Of a DNA stretch of 64,000 nt, positions 44,765-52,998 are shown one piece after another. The DNA comes from Sphingobacteriaceae bacterium (GTDB lineage Bacteria; Bacteroidota; Bacteroidia; Sphingobacteriales; Sphingobacteriaceae). The first letter of the stretch is position 1, and each line of letters begins with the position of its first letter. The stretch covers positions 248,001 to 312,000 of the forward strand of contig JAGIAD010000002.1 in NCBI GenBank assembly GCA_017745075.1, read 5' to 3'. A program made the translations under genes and the position numbers. Below the pieces are notes generated by a model. The model ran no database searches, had not been told where the DNA came from, and saw nothing but the letters and a program-made list of their open reading frames with translations.

Positions 44765-45658
44765 ATGAAAAGGAATATTATTGCTATAGCCATAGTTTTA
44801 ACAATTTTTGGCTGCCAGAGCGAAAGCAAAAAATACGCAAGTGCCGATACAGTAGCTTTAGAGCCATTAGATAAAGCGGCTACAGATAGTACGGCAACTG
44901 AGAAGATCATTAAAACTGCCGACATGAGGTTTAGGGTAAAAGATGTTCAGAAAACGAAAGAACAGCTAAGCAAAACCATTAAGGCCGAAGGAGGCACGGT
45001 TGCCGAATTCTCGATTGAAAGTATTATCCAGGAAACCGACAAGGTTAAACAATCAACCGATTCTTTAAAAGAAATTACTTCCTACCGCACCCAGGGCTAC
45101 CTGGTGGCTAAGGTACCATCAGATAAACTGGATGATTTTACCAATACCATCGCGAAAATGGCCGTTTTTGTGGATAATCAATCGATGAAAATGGACGATC
45201 AGAGCATTGCTTATTTATCGAATAAATTAAAGGCACAGAACCGGACCGATGCGATTGAAAAGATCAATAAAGTAGCTTCAAAAAAGAGTGCCAATGTAGA
45301 GTCTTCCCTTCTCATCAAAGATGATTATGTTGATAAAAGGATAGAGAATATGCAGATCGATAACCGTGTAAAGTTCAGTACCATTACCCTTAATTTTTAT
45401 CAGGACAATACGGTGAAGACTATGGTTGTTGCGAATGATAACCTGTACGATTACCGACCTTCGTTTGTAAATAGGCTATGGCTGGGGATAGTAAACGGCT
45501 GGACGATCTTCAAAGAAATTATCATTGCCATTTCCAACCTGTGGGTACTGATATTGGTTGGTGCATTGGCATTTTTAGCCATCAGGCATTTGATTAGGAA
45601 AGATAGGTCGGCAAGAGACCTGATTACGAAAAAATTGATCGAAAATAATCAGGGATAA
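44765..45658 (+). CDS. DUF4349 lipoprotein
   Basis: The 297-residue lipoprotein (lipobox TIFGC, Cys17) has the DUF4349 domain (KIIKTADMRFRVKDVQKTKEQL at the start, YLVAKVPSDKLDDF, and a coiled coil LSNKLKAQNRTDAIEKI) and a C-terminal membrane segment (about 255-280) with a short basic tail. Having both a lipid Cys and a C-terminal membrane helix is typical for the family. Function is unknown; envelope stress roles have been suggested. It ends in a perfect hairpin terminator. Confidence 0.88.
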   Translation: MKRNIIAIAIVLTIFGCQSESKKYASADTVALEPLDKAATDSTATEKIIKTADMRFRVKDVQKTKEQLSKTIKAEGGTVAEFSIESIIQETDKVKQSTDSLKEITSYRTQGYLVAKVPSDKLDDFTNTIAKMAVFVDNQSMKMDDQSIAYLSNKLKAQNRTDAIEKINKVASKKSANVESSLLIKDDYVDKRIENMQIDNRVKFSTITLNFYQDNTVKTMVVANDNLYDYRPSFVNRLWLGIVNGWTIFKEIIIAISNLWVLILVGALAFLAIRHLIRKDRSARDLITKKLIENNQG

Positions 45659-45677
45659 ATCTCCCCTTTACAGTCCA

Positions 45678-45709
45678 GAACATGGTTCGTGCGGACACGA
45701 ACCATGTTC
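45678..45709 (+). terminator. Perfect 14-bp hairpin after the DUF4349 gene
   Basis: GAACATGGTTCGTG and CACGAACCATGTTC with a CGGA loop. There is an A run after it on the plus strand and no T run, so it may be a repeat or structural element as well as a terminator. Confidence 0.7.
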
Positions 45710-45775
45710 GAAAACACAAATTCTTATTCTGTCATCCGTTCATATACGGAATAAATCAAATAAATTATTTTCTAA

Positions 45776-46285
45776 ATGGAACCTTATTCAATAGCTAATT
45801 GCTTGTCAATCGATGCACGGACTGGACTTTCTTATAAAAAGGGCATTAAATTATACTTTTATATACTTTCACTCTTTATATTGCTCACATCATCGTGTGT
45901 TTACGACCCTCCCAGACCTTTTATCGAAATTTGCAATAAAACATATCGTAATCTTACCATTGAATTATTTTTTGATAAGGAGAATTATAAAGAATATTGG
46001 TCAGAAGATGATTTTAGAACTTTTTTAATATATAGTTATGCGCAAACGGGAAGTGGAAATGGAGAGCTAATTTCTGCTGATACCGTAAATCTGATACAAC
46101 GTTATTCGCTTTTGCCAAATTCGCATTTACGTATCGACGGTTGGGGTGATAAAGATGAGAGCATTCTTTTTAATAAGATAAAAGTAATTAAAGATCGGGA
46201 TACAATGATTTATGGTAGCATTGCCGAGATTAAAAAGTCATTTACGAGGATCAATGGATACCTCAATAGATTGGAGATAAATTAA
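45776..46285 (+). CDS. Orphan lipoprotein of unknown function
   Basis: The frame of 169 codons has a lipoprotein signal (LYFYILSLFILLTSSC) preceded by a 28-residue stretch that is unlikely to be part of it, so the real start may be downstream at a non-ATG codon. The mature part (ICNKTYRNLTIELFFDKENY and the C-terminal strands) looks like a small beta-rich envelope protein. I do not recognise the family. Its codon use is visibly AT-rich compared with neighbours. It runs convergent with ruvC, 3 bases between stops. Confidence 0.65.
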   Translation: MEPYSIANCLSIDARTGLSYKKGIKLYFYILSLFILLTSSCVYDPPRPFIEICNKTYRNLTIELFFDKENYKEYWSEDDFRTFLIYSYAQTGSGNGELISADTVNLIQRYSLLPNSHLRIDGWGDKDESILFNKIKVIKDRDTMIYGSIAEIKKSFTRINGYLNRLEIN

Positions 46286-46288
46286 ATA

Positions 46289-46876
46289 TTATTTCTTGAC
46301 TTTTGAAACCAAACCTTTAACCTTAGTTTTATTATCGCTTACAAAAGATTCCCAGCCGGAATAGGTTTTGGATTTACCACCTGCAGTAATTTTCTGAAAG
46401 GAGTGACAAACGGCAACCGCTAAACCATCGGTGGCATCTAAAAATTCGGGCGTTTCCTTAAAGTTCAATAAACGCTGTAACATGGCTGCAACCTGCTCTT
46501 TGGTGGCATTTCCACTGCCTGTAATGGATTGTTTGATTTTACGGGGCGAATATTCTGTTACAGGCACATTTCTGGATAATGCAGCTGCGATGGCAATGCC
46601 CTGCGCACGGCCGAGTTTCAGCAATACCTGGATATTTTTACCATAAAAAGGTGCTTCGATAGCGAGTACATCGGGTTTGTACTGCTCCATCAGCACAACT
46701 GTTTTTTCGAATATCCGCTGAAGTTTAAGAAAAGGATCGTCTAAATGGGTCATTTTAACCACGCCTAAACTGATCAGTTCCGTTTTGTTGCCCTTCTCTA
46801 AAATTACGCCATAACCCATCACCGCAGTGCCTGGATCGATGCCCATAATTACCCGTTCCTTTTTTTCATTCAACAT
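46289..46876 (-). CDS. ruvC: RuvC Holliday-junction endonuclease
   Basis: About 195 residues from the ATG at 46876 (MLNEKKERVIMGID), which matches the usual RuvC start; the frame is open to 46957 but those residues look unrelated. The catalytic acids are in MGIDPGTAVMGYG, AIEAPFYGKNIQ and DATDGLAVAVCH. It resolves Holliday junctions with RuvA and RuvB, which are not encoded here. Confidence 0.94.
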   Translation of the reverse strand: MLNEKKERVIMGIDPGTAVMGYGVILEKGNKTELISLGVVKMTHLDDPFLKLQRIFEKTVVLMEQYKPDVLAIEAPFYGKNIQVLLKLGRAQGIAIAAALSRNVPVTEYSPRKIKQSITGSGNATKEQVAAMLQRLLNFKETPEFLDATDGLAVAVCHSFQKITAGGKSKTYSGWESFVSDNKTKVKGLVSKVKK

Positions 46877-46916
46877 TACAGCAATATTAAGCATATTTGC
46901 AAAAAAAAAGAGAATC

Positions 46917-47894
46917 TTGACAGGCAGGCACAAAAAAATATTATCGCTTTTTATCAAAGTTGCAATTGTAATATTTGCCTTTTGGTTTATTTACCATAAA
47001 CTCATTGCCAATAAAAACCTCCGCGATTTTAGTGCACTGTTAAAAAATATCCCCCAGGCAGAAATTATTACGATAATTGGTATTGTGGTAATATTGATGC
47101 TGGTAAACTGGTTCCTTGAAGCCGGGAAATGGAAATACCTGATGAGTCACATCGAACCCATTAGCTTTTATCGCGCCATCGAATCGGTTTTTTGCGGTTT
47201 AACGCTCGCTATTTTTACGCCCAACAGGTTGGGAGAGTATGGAGGGCGCGTGTTTTTCCTCTCACCACGGAGAAGAATTGTTGGTATAGTGGCCATGAGT
47301 GTGGGCAGCATCGGTCAGTTGGTGCTGACCAATGTTTTTGGCGCTATTGCAGCCTGTTTTTTTGTGTACCGTTTTATTCCAGTAAACCGCGTGCTCTTTA
47401 TTGCACTGGTATTCTTTGCGGTAATTTTTTGCCTGTTTTTTCTGATCTTTTATTTTAACATCCGTTGGTTAAACGGGATTTTATTATCCATTAAATTCAC
47501 CAGGAAATACAAGAAATTTTACAGCATTTTAGCCCGGTACAGGAAAAGGGAATTATTCAGGATTATTACTTACTGTTTTGCCCGTTACGTGGTATTCAGC
47601 TCACAATATTTTATTCTTTTTGTTTGGCTGGTGCCCGGCATGCATTACGCAGACATTGTGATGATGACCTGCTTACTCTTTTTGATACAATCGGCACTGC
47701 CTTCACTCGATCTTTTCGATGTAGGTATCAGAAGTGTTACTGCTGTAGAGCTATTTAAACATATAACCAACCAACATGTGGCAGTTATTGCATGTACGGC
47801 TGGTATTTGGCTCGTAAATATCATAATTCCTGCTATCTTAGGCACTTATTTCGTTTTTAAACTCAATTTTTTTGGAAATCTTAAATCTAAATAG
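46917..47894 (+). CDS. Flippase-like membrane protein (lysylphosphatidylglycerol synthase TM / UPF0104 family)
   Basis: About 325 residues with roughly eight membrane segments. The NRLGEYGGRVFFL segment is typical of the AglD/MprF-TM-like family, whose members move or modify lipid-linked groups. I choose the TTG at 46917 (MTGRHKKILSLF) because it gives a normal family N-terminus and clears the divergent ruvC start; the open frame back to 46827 lies inside ruvC. It overlaps the glycosyltransferase gene downstream, suggesting a shared lipid- or glycan-related role. Confidence 0.82.
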   Translation: MTGRHKKILSLFIKVAIVIFAFWFIYHKLIANKNLRDFSALLKNIPQAEIITIIGIVVILMLVNWFLEAGKWKYLMSHIEPISFYRAIESVFCGLTLAIFTPNRLGEYGGRVFFLSPRRRIVGIVAMSVGSIGQLVLTNVFGAIAACFFVYRFIPVNRVLFIALVFFAVIFCLFFLIFYFNIRWLNGILLSIKFTRKYKKFYSILARYRKRELFRIITYCFARYVVFSSQYFILFVWLVPGMHYADIVMMTCLLFLIQSALPSLDLFDVGIRSVTAVELFKHITNQHVAVIACTAGIWLVNIIIPAILGTYFVFKLNFFGNLKSK

Positions 47895-49008
47895 TCTATT
47901 TTCTGTTGCTTTAACCTTAATCTATGGTTTTTTAGTCCTTTATTTTATCAGGGGATGGCATAGGCTGATTTATTTCAACCCACAAAAATCAGATCCGAAA
48001 ACCAGGGTTTCCATTATAGTGGCTGCAAGAAATGAGGAAGCAAATATCAATAAAACGATCGATGACCTCATTGCGCAGCATTACCCCCAGGCTTTAACGG
48101 AGATTATTATTATTGACGACCATTCTACTGATAAAACAGCAGAAATTGTGTTAAGTTATGCCCACCGTAATGTAAAACTGATTAAGTTAAACGAAGACCG
48201 GGCATTAAACTCGTACAAGAAAAAGGCAATACAAACCGCTATCGGCACCTGCTCGGGTGACCTGATCATAACCACTGACGCTGATTGCAGAATGGGGCCA
48301 GATTGGCTGGTTACTATTGTTGGCCTGTACGAAGAGAAAAACTATAAAATGATCTCCTCTCCTGTAGCATACTTTCAGGAGAAAAGTTTTTTTGAGCGGT
48401 TACAGGCCTTAGAATTTCTTTACCTGATCGGACTGGGGGCTTCCACCATCGGAAACAGGAAACCATCAACCTGTAATGGTGCCAATTTAGCCTATGAAAA
48501 AAATACTTTCTACGAAGTTGGCGGCTTTCAGGGGATTGATGATCTTGCATCAGGCGATGATGAATTGTTACTGCATAAAATTGCTGCGAAATATCCTGAT
48601 AAGATCGGCTTCTTAAAAAACAGGGATGCGATCGTATATACGCATGCAAAAGAGACATTAGGTGATTTTATCCAGCAGCGCAAGCGCTGGGCATCGAAAA
48701 GTACGCGTTATAAAAACAAGGCTATTATTGTTTTAGGTGTACTGATCTGGATCTTCAATCTCAGCATACTGTCAAACTTTGTTACGGGATTGTTTATTCC
48801 CGGTTTTTTAACCCTTGTTTTCTACCAACTCTTATTTAAAATGGTGGTAGAAACCTTATTTTTATGGGATGTAACCGGCTTTGCCAAAAGGCGCAGTTTA
48901 CTGATTTTAATGCCTGTTTTAAATGTATTGCATATCATTTATATGGTATACATCGGCATTGCCGGAAACAGCGGAAAATATAATTGGAAAGGCAGAATGG
49001 TTAAATAA
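47872..49008 (+). CDS. Membrane GT2-family glycosyltransferase
   Basis: The 378-residue protein has an N-terminal membrane segment, a GT-A domain (VSIIVAARNEEANI; IIIIDDHSTDKT; DADCRMGPDWL as the D-x-D region; QQRKRWASK as the Q-x2-R-W motif) and C-terminal membrane segments. It transfers a sugar from a nucleotide-sugar, probably to a lipid or growing glycan. The first codon is TTG at 47872, inside the end of the previous gene (23-base overlap). No in-frame ATG lies near, so TTG is inferred. Confidence 0.87.
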   Translation: MEILNLNSLFSVALTLIYGFLVLYFIRGWHRLIYFNPQKSDPKTRVSIIVAARNEEANINKTIDDLIAQHYPQALTEIIIIDDHSTDKTAEIVLSYAHRNVKLIKLNEDRALNSYKKKAIQTAIGTCSGDLIITTDADCRMGPDWLVTIVGLYEEKNYKMISSPVAYFQEKSFFERLQALEFLYLIGLGASTIGNRKPSTCNGANLAYEKNTFYEVGGFQGIDDLASGDDELLLHKIAAKYPDKIGFLKNRDAIVYTHAKETLGDFIQQRKRWASKSTRYKNKAIIVLGVLIWIFNLSILSNFVTGLFIPGFLTLVFYQLLFKMVVETLFLWDVTGFAKRRSLLILMPVLNVLHIIYMVYIGIAGNSGKYNWKGRMVK

Positions 49009-50150
49009 TGGATAATAGCCCATCAAAAAAAGTATGGTTAAAGTTTAAGCGGAACAAGCTGGCATTCGGCGGGCTGATCTTTATCCTGTTATTGATGTTG
49101 ATGGGCATTTTGGGATATTTGATTATGCCCGATCATTCTCCAAATGCAAATGTGCAGACCCTTCAGTTAAACAAAAAGAAGCCAGGCAGTACCTTTACTT
49201 TTTTAATTATTGGCCGGAATCCCAAAGTGGAAAAAGTTAATTTTTTTAAAAGAATGCTGAATGGACAACCCCCCACTTTTAAAAGTATCCCGATAACTTC
49301 ATACAAGATAAAAGGCAATACTGTTTTGGTACAGGAGTATATCGGAGATGACGAAAAAGCCAAAGAAACGGAGTACGCATTAAAAGATTTATGCCCGGAT
49401 TGTGTTCTGCCTTCAAAAACAGGCTCGCCACAAGCTCTTTTCGAGAAGAATAACATCTATAAACAAACCTATATTCTGGGAACCGATATTTATGGCCGCG
49501 ACTTATTAAGCCGTTTGATTTTGGGTATACGCGTTTCATTATCAGTAGGTTTAATGGCGGTTCTTATTTCTCTTTTTATAGGGGTAAGTTTAGGTGCAAT
49601 AGCTGGTTATTTTGGTGGAAGGATAGATGCGGCCATCAGCTGGTTTATGAATGTAGTTTGGTCGTTGCCATCGCTTTTATTGGTTATTGCCATTTCATTT
49701 GCCTTGGGTAAGGGCTTTTGGCAGATATTTATCGCAGTTGGTTTATCAACCTGGGTAGATGTAGCCAGACTGGTGCGAGGGCAGGTAATGGCTTTAAAAG
49801 AAGTAGAGTTTATAGAGGCAGCAAGGGCCTTGGGATTCAGTACGGCCAGAACCATTATCAAACATATATTGCCCAATATAGCCGGTCCTATTTTGGTTGT
49901 GGCCTCCTCAAATTTTGCTTCGGCGATATTGCTGGAAACAGGATTAAGCTTTTTGGGCTTTGGTGCACAACCGCCCATGCCCAGCTGGGGGAGCATGATT
50001 AAGGAACACTATGGTTACATCATTATGGATGCTGCTTACCTTGCCGTTTTGCCCGGTTTAGCCATTATGTTTACCGTTTATGCTTTTAATGTGCTTGCCA
50101 TAGGCTTGCGCGATGCCTTTGATGTGAAAGGGCAAAATGTAACGGTATAA
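49008..50150 (+). CDS. ABC transporter permease, DppC/OppC type
   Basis: The 380-residue inner-membrane protein has an N-terminal helix (about 20-40), a roughly 120-residue extracytoplasmic insert, and a permease core with the EAA loop (IEAARALGFSTARTIIKHILP). It resembles the second permease of peptide or nickel importers. No partner permease, ATPase or binding protein is nearby. Its ATG overlaps the glycosyltransferase stop by one base, so translation is coupled. Confidence 0.9.
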   Translation: MDNSPSKKVWLKFKRNKLAFGGLIFILLLMLMGILGYLIMPDHSPNANVQTLQLNKKKPGSTFTFLIIGRNPKVEKVNFFKRMLNGQPPTFKSIPITSYKIKGNTVLVQEYIGDDEKAKETEYALKDLCPDCVLPSKTGSPQALFEKNNIYKQTYILGTDIYGRDLLSRLILGIRVSLSVGLMAVLISLFIGVSLGAIAGYFGGRIDAAISWFMNVVWSLPSLLLVIAISFALGKGFWQIFIAVGLSTWVDVARLVRGQVMALKEVEFIEAARALGFSTARTIIKHILPNIAGPILVVASSNFASAILLETGLSFLGFGAQPPMPSWGSMIKEHYGYIIMDAAYLAVLPGLAIMFTVYAFNVLAIGLRDAFDVKGQNVTV

Positions 50151-50153
50151 AAA

Positions 50154-50306
50154 AAGAGACTGTATTATAAGTTGTGATACACATTTGATTTATCGTGTTG
50201 AGCCTACTCTTATATTGTGCTTCACGCAAGGTACGGAAACACTTGTTAGATAATTAAAACAGACCTTTCGACAAACTCGTGATCACCATTTTATGTACAG
50301 TCTCTT
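50154..50306. mobile_element. 153-bp element with 11-bp terminal inverted repeats, MITE-like
   Basis: The ends AAGAGACTGTA (50154-50164) and TACAGTCTCTT (50296-50306) are exact complements. The interior has no reading frame. I saw no target-site duplication at the borders. GAGACTGT-type ends occur in some IS families, so a non-autonomous insertion is one reading; a long bidirectional terminator between the permease and Rieske genes is the other. Confidence 0.45.
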
Positions 50307-50323
50307 ATCTTAAAGACAAAAGT

Positions 50324-50776
50324 TTAAACTGTCGCCGTCAATTTATTCCCTGAAACCGTAATCGGATAAACTTTTAATGCACTGGTTGTTCCGCCATCAT
50401 TTGGTTGAGCCAAAATACTTCCGCTGGTAGTATACCTCGAACTATGTAAACCACACTGGATATAGTTGCTGGCCTGAATAAAACTTAATGCACCACCCTG
50501 ATGTGGACAAGTGGCTTGTGTAGCCGCAAAAGAAGTGGTTGTGTTTCCTGCTGCAGTACGGATAAATAAAATACCGTTAACTACAACCGATGCGCCAACC
50601 GTTAGCAATTGTGTGTTCAGATCTACACTGGCGGTAGTACCTGCAGGCGCACCTCCACCATTCGGTATGGCAGGATCCGGCGAATCACTTTTTTTACCGC
50701 AGGCCGAAAAACAGGTGCCTGTACATACCAGCGCTACACCAAGGCCCAAAGATTTGATAAATTCATTACGTTCCAT
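50324..50776 (-). CDS. Rieske [2Fe-2S] lipoprotein
   Basis: A 150-residue lipoprotein (FSAC, Cys26) with a short Pro/Gly-rich linker and a Rieske domain. Both cluster motifs are intact: Cys90-x-His92 (ATCPHQG) and Cys108-x2-His111 (IQCGLHSS). It should carry electrons in the periplasm or on the outer-membrane inner face. It is the last gene of a unit with DUF5777, YceI and cytochrome c, 30 bases after DUF5777. Confidence 0.93.
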   Translation of the reverse strand: MERNEFIKSLGLGVALVCTGTCFSACGKKSDSPDPAIPNGGGAPAGTTASVDLNTQLLTVGASVVVNGILFIRTAAGNTTTSFAATQATCPHQGGALSFIQASNYIQCGLHSSRYTTSGSILAQPNDGGTTSALKVYPITVSGNKLTATV

Positions 50777-50806
50777 AATTGCTTTCTTAATTTACTTTTG
50801 GTTCAA

Positions 50807-51760
50807 TTAATCTACTTTGCTTTTTTTCTTATCGAAAGAAAATCTTCGTGCTATACTAAAGCCCCAACGGTATTGACCTTTAAGCCACGAAGTATTTGTA
50901 TCGGTAATAAATTGCGATTCCTGAATTGCGGTGGCATTGGTGAAATTGAGGTGGAAAATATGACCTCCGGTTTCAAACTCCAGTCCGGCGCCAAGTGTCT
51001 TATAATATTGTGTTCCCAACGTATTTTCGAGATAGGTTTCTTTATTTTTATCTCTGAACGGAATGGTATAATCGGCCACAAATGCCATGCGTTTGGTAAT
51101 TTTAATACGGCCACCAACAGACAGGGCAAGCATATCATTCTGATCGCCAAAAACAGTAAAGTTGCGGTGTACATATGATGGCATTACCAGCATCGAGAAG
51201 TTTGAGTTAAACTTACGGGCAATTACAGCCTGTACCACGTAGGTCAAACGATCCTGGAATTGGGTGAATGCGTTTGCAGTGGTGGGATCTGTCGAAGCTT
51301 TCGCTGCCGAAATGGTCGTGCTGCCGAATAAAGTTACCGCAACCGGTATTTTATCATCGGTAGTTTGCTCCAGTAACCGGTATTTTAAATTTCCTTCGTA
51401 CAACTGTGTTACCACACCGGCTCCTTTAGCCCTTGCCAAACCTACAGAAAGCTTATCGCTGATCCCATATTCAAAACCGATACGGATATCAGTGGATTGA
51501 TCAAGTCCGAAAAAATTTTTTATGCCACCTGCACTGCCGGCAATGTCTCCGAAACGGTGATCTACCCTAAAATCCAGCTCATTTTTATAAATGGTTTCGT
51601 TAGTTTGAATGTTAATGAGCTTAGTTGCTTTAAAAGTAGCCTGTACATTCTTTTTTTCTTTAGGAAGTTGTAATGCATTTTCCAGGGAATCCTGGCTAAA
51701 AGCCAAATACGGCGAACAGATGATAAATAGACATAAAAGAGATTTTAGATGATATTTCAT
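50807..51760 (-). CDS. DUF5777 outer-membrane beta-barrel-like protein
   Basis: About 317 residues from ATG 51760 (MKYHLKSLLCLF), preferred over 51793 because the signal peptide (LLCLFIICSPYLAFSQ) then starts normally. The mature part alternates strands with aromatic and glycine residues (TDIRIGFEYGISDKLSVGLA; KYRLLEQ) and ends KGQYRWGFSIARRFSF, a beta-barrel-like C-terminus with further residues after it. I recognise it as DUF5777. Its start is 7 bases after the YceI stop. Confidence 0.85.
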   Translation of the reverse strand: MKYHLKSLLCLFIICSPYLAFSQDSLENALQLPKEKKNVQATFKATKLINIQTNETIYKNELDFRVDHRFGDIAGSAGGIKNFFGLDQSTDIRIGFEYGISDKLSVGLARAKGAGVVTQLYEGNLKYRLLEQTTDDKIPVAVTLFGSTTISAAKASTDPTTANAFTQFQDRLTYVVQAVIARKFNSNFSMLVMPSYVHRNFTVFGDQNDMLALSVGGRIKITKRMAFVADYTIPFRDKNKETYLENTLGTQYYKTLGAGLEFETGGHIFHLNFTNATAIQESQFITDTNTSWLKGQYRWGFSIARRFSFDKKKSKVD

Positions 51761-51767
51761 AAGGTTT

Positions 51768-52310
51768 TTATTTTTTAGGTTCATAAACAGCACTTATTTT
51801 TACTTGTATAGTCTCAGCAATTTGTTTGAAAACAATGGTTGGGACTTTAATATTATGATCGGCAAGTTTTACGCTGAACGCTGAGCTAGCCTTTGCTTCC
51901 CCGCCTGCAATAACAAGCGATCCTTTTGCCTGATATTCTTTCGTAACACCGTGGATCTGCAGATTTCCTTTAACGGTAATGGGATAGGTACCTGGTTTTG
52001 AAAAATCGATCTGTTCTACAATTTTCCCTTTAAACTCCGAAGTTGGGTATTTATCACTTTCAATATAATTTTCATTAAAATGTTCCTGCATCAATTTTTT
52101 CTTAAACTGAAAAGAAGTATTGTTGATCTTGAAAATGATATCGTTTGTTTTGGTGTTTATGGCCGAGGCCCCAGCTTTACTTGTGGCATCTATATCCTCT
52201 ACTGGTGTGGAAGAAAAAAATGAAGAAGTTACATTTTTACTTACCCAAATCTGTGCTTTTAAACCGGTACATAAAAACAGGGCGACTAACGTGAAAAATA
52301 ATTTTTGCAT
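51768..52310 (-). CDS. YceI-family periplasmic lipid-binding protein
   Basis: A 180-residue secreted protein with a signal peptide (TLVALFLCTGLKAQ) and the YceI lipocalin-like domain (EDIDATSKAGASAINTKTND, YPTSEFKGKI, PITVKGNLQIHGVTKE). Family members bind isoprenoid or quinone-type lipids in the periplasm. Second gene of the redox unit, 68 bases after the cytochrome gene. Confidence 0.9.
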   Translation of the reverse strand: MQKLFFTLVALFLCTGLKAQIWVSKNVTSSFFSSTPVEDIDATSKAGASAINTKTNDIIFKINNTSFQFKKKLMQEHFNENYIESDKYPTSEFKGKIVEQIDFSKPGTYPITVKGNLQIHGVTKEYQAKGSLVIAGGEAKASSAFSVKLADHNIKVPTIVFKQIAETIQVKISAVYEPKK

Positions 52311-52378
52311 CAGTAAATTGATTTAAGTTTTTAGTGAAATATTGTTCATAAGCGTTAATTTATACTTTGCTTTAATCG

Positions 52379-52741
52379 TTATTCAGGCATTCCCCGATCA
52401 AACCATGCTTGTAATAATTCCCTTTCGCTCACTGTTAAAGTGCCACCTTTAGGCATTGTTTTGGTTACGAGTATGCTGTTGGCTACACGTGTATCATTTT
52501 TTATCGAAGCCAGGCCATTGAACGCCCAAACAATTTTTACTGAGCCATTAGGGCCATGGCAATTGTTGCATTTGGTTTGAAACAATGCACCCGCAAAATT
52601 GCTATAGGTTACATTTGCAGTGGTTACAGCGGTTGGACCCGTTGGGGTTGTTGGTTTCAATTCCTCAGCTTGTTTTTTAGAGCAGGCAAAAAGTAAGGCA
52701 GTAATTGCGGCTAATAAAAAGATTGAATTTTGTTTTTTCAT
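52379..52741 (-). CDS. Monoheme cytochrome c lipoprotein
   Basis: A 120-residue lipoprotein (ALLFAC, Cys20) with a Thr/Pro linker and a c-type heme site Cys58-x2-Cys61-His62 (KCNNCHGPNG). The likely second heme ligand is Met96 in KTMPKGG. First gene of the four-gene unit and divergent from nothing; its promoter region is the 250-base gap upstream. Confidence 0.92.
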   Translation of the reverse strand: MKKQNSIFLLAAITALLFACSKKQAEELKPTTPTGPTAVTTANVTYSNFAGALFQTKCNNCHGPNGSVKIVWAFNGLASIKNDTRVANSILVTKTMPKGGTLTVSERELLQAWFDRGMPE

Positions 52742-52944
52742 AGGTATTTATTTAAAATTAGAAGGATAGAGGTTTATTTTTCTTGTCATATATTTTATTA
52801 ACTGCTAGTCAGTGTAGGGTTTGCTTATTAAAAATGCCAATCGCCATTGTTGTAATGATAGTTTTTTAATTAATTTCTACTGAAATCTTAATCGTTACGT
52901 ACACGTTTTACAATTGGTTGCCTCCAATGAAAAAAAACATAAAA

Positions 52945-52977
52945 AAAGCCGTCACGATTTTACATCGGGACGGCTTT
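52945..52977 (-). terminator. Terminator of the M16 peptidase pair
   Basis: A 14-bp stem with one mismatch (AAAGCCGTCACGAT with ATCGGGACGGCTTT), 5-base loop and, on the minus strand, a T run. It is 21 bases after the M16 stop. Confidence 0.88.
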
Positions 52978-52998
52978 ATGGTTAATTTTATTTAAAAC

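Noticed and set aside
50609..51178. 189-codon plus-strand frame opposite the Rieske and DUF5777 genes
   Set aside because: It is antisense to two well-supported genes and has no start context or recognisable domain.
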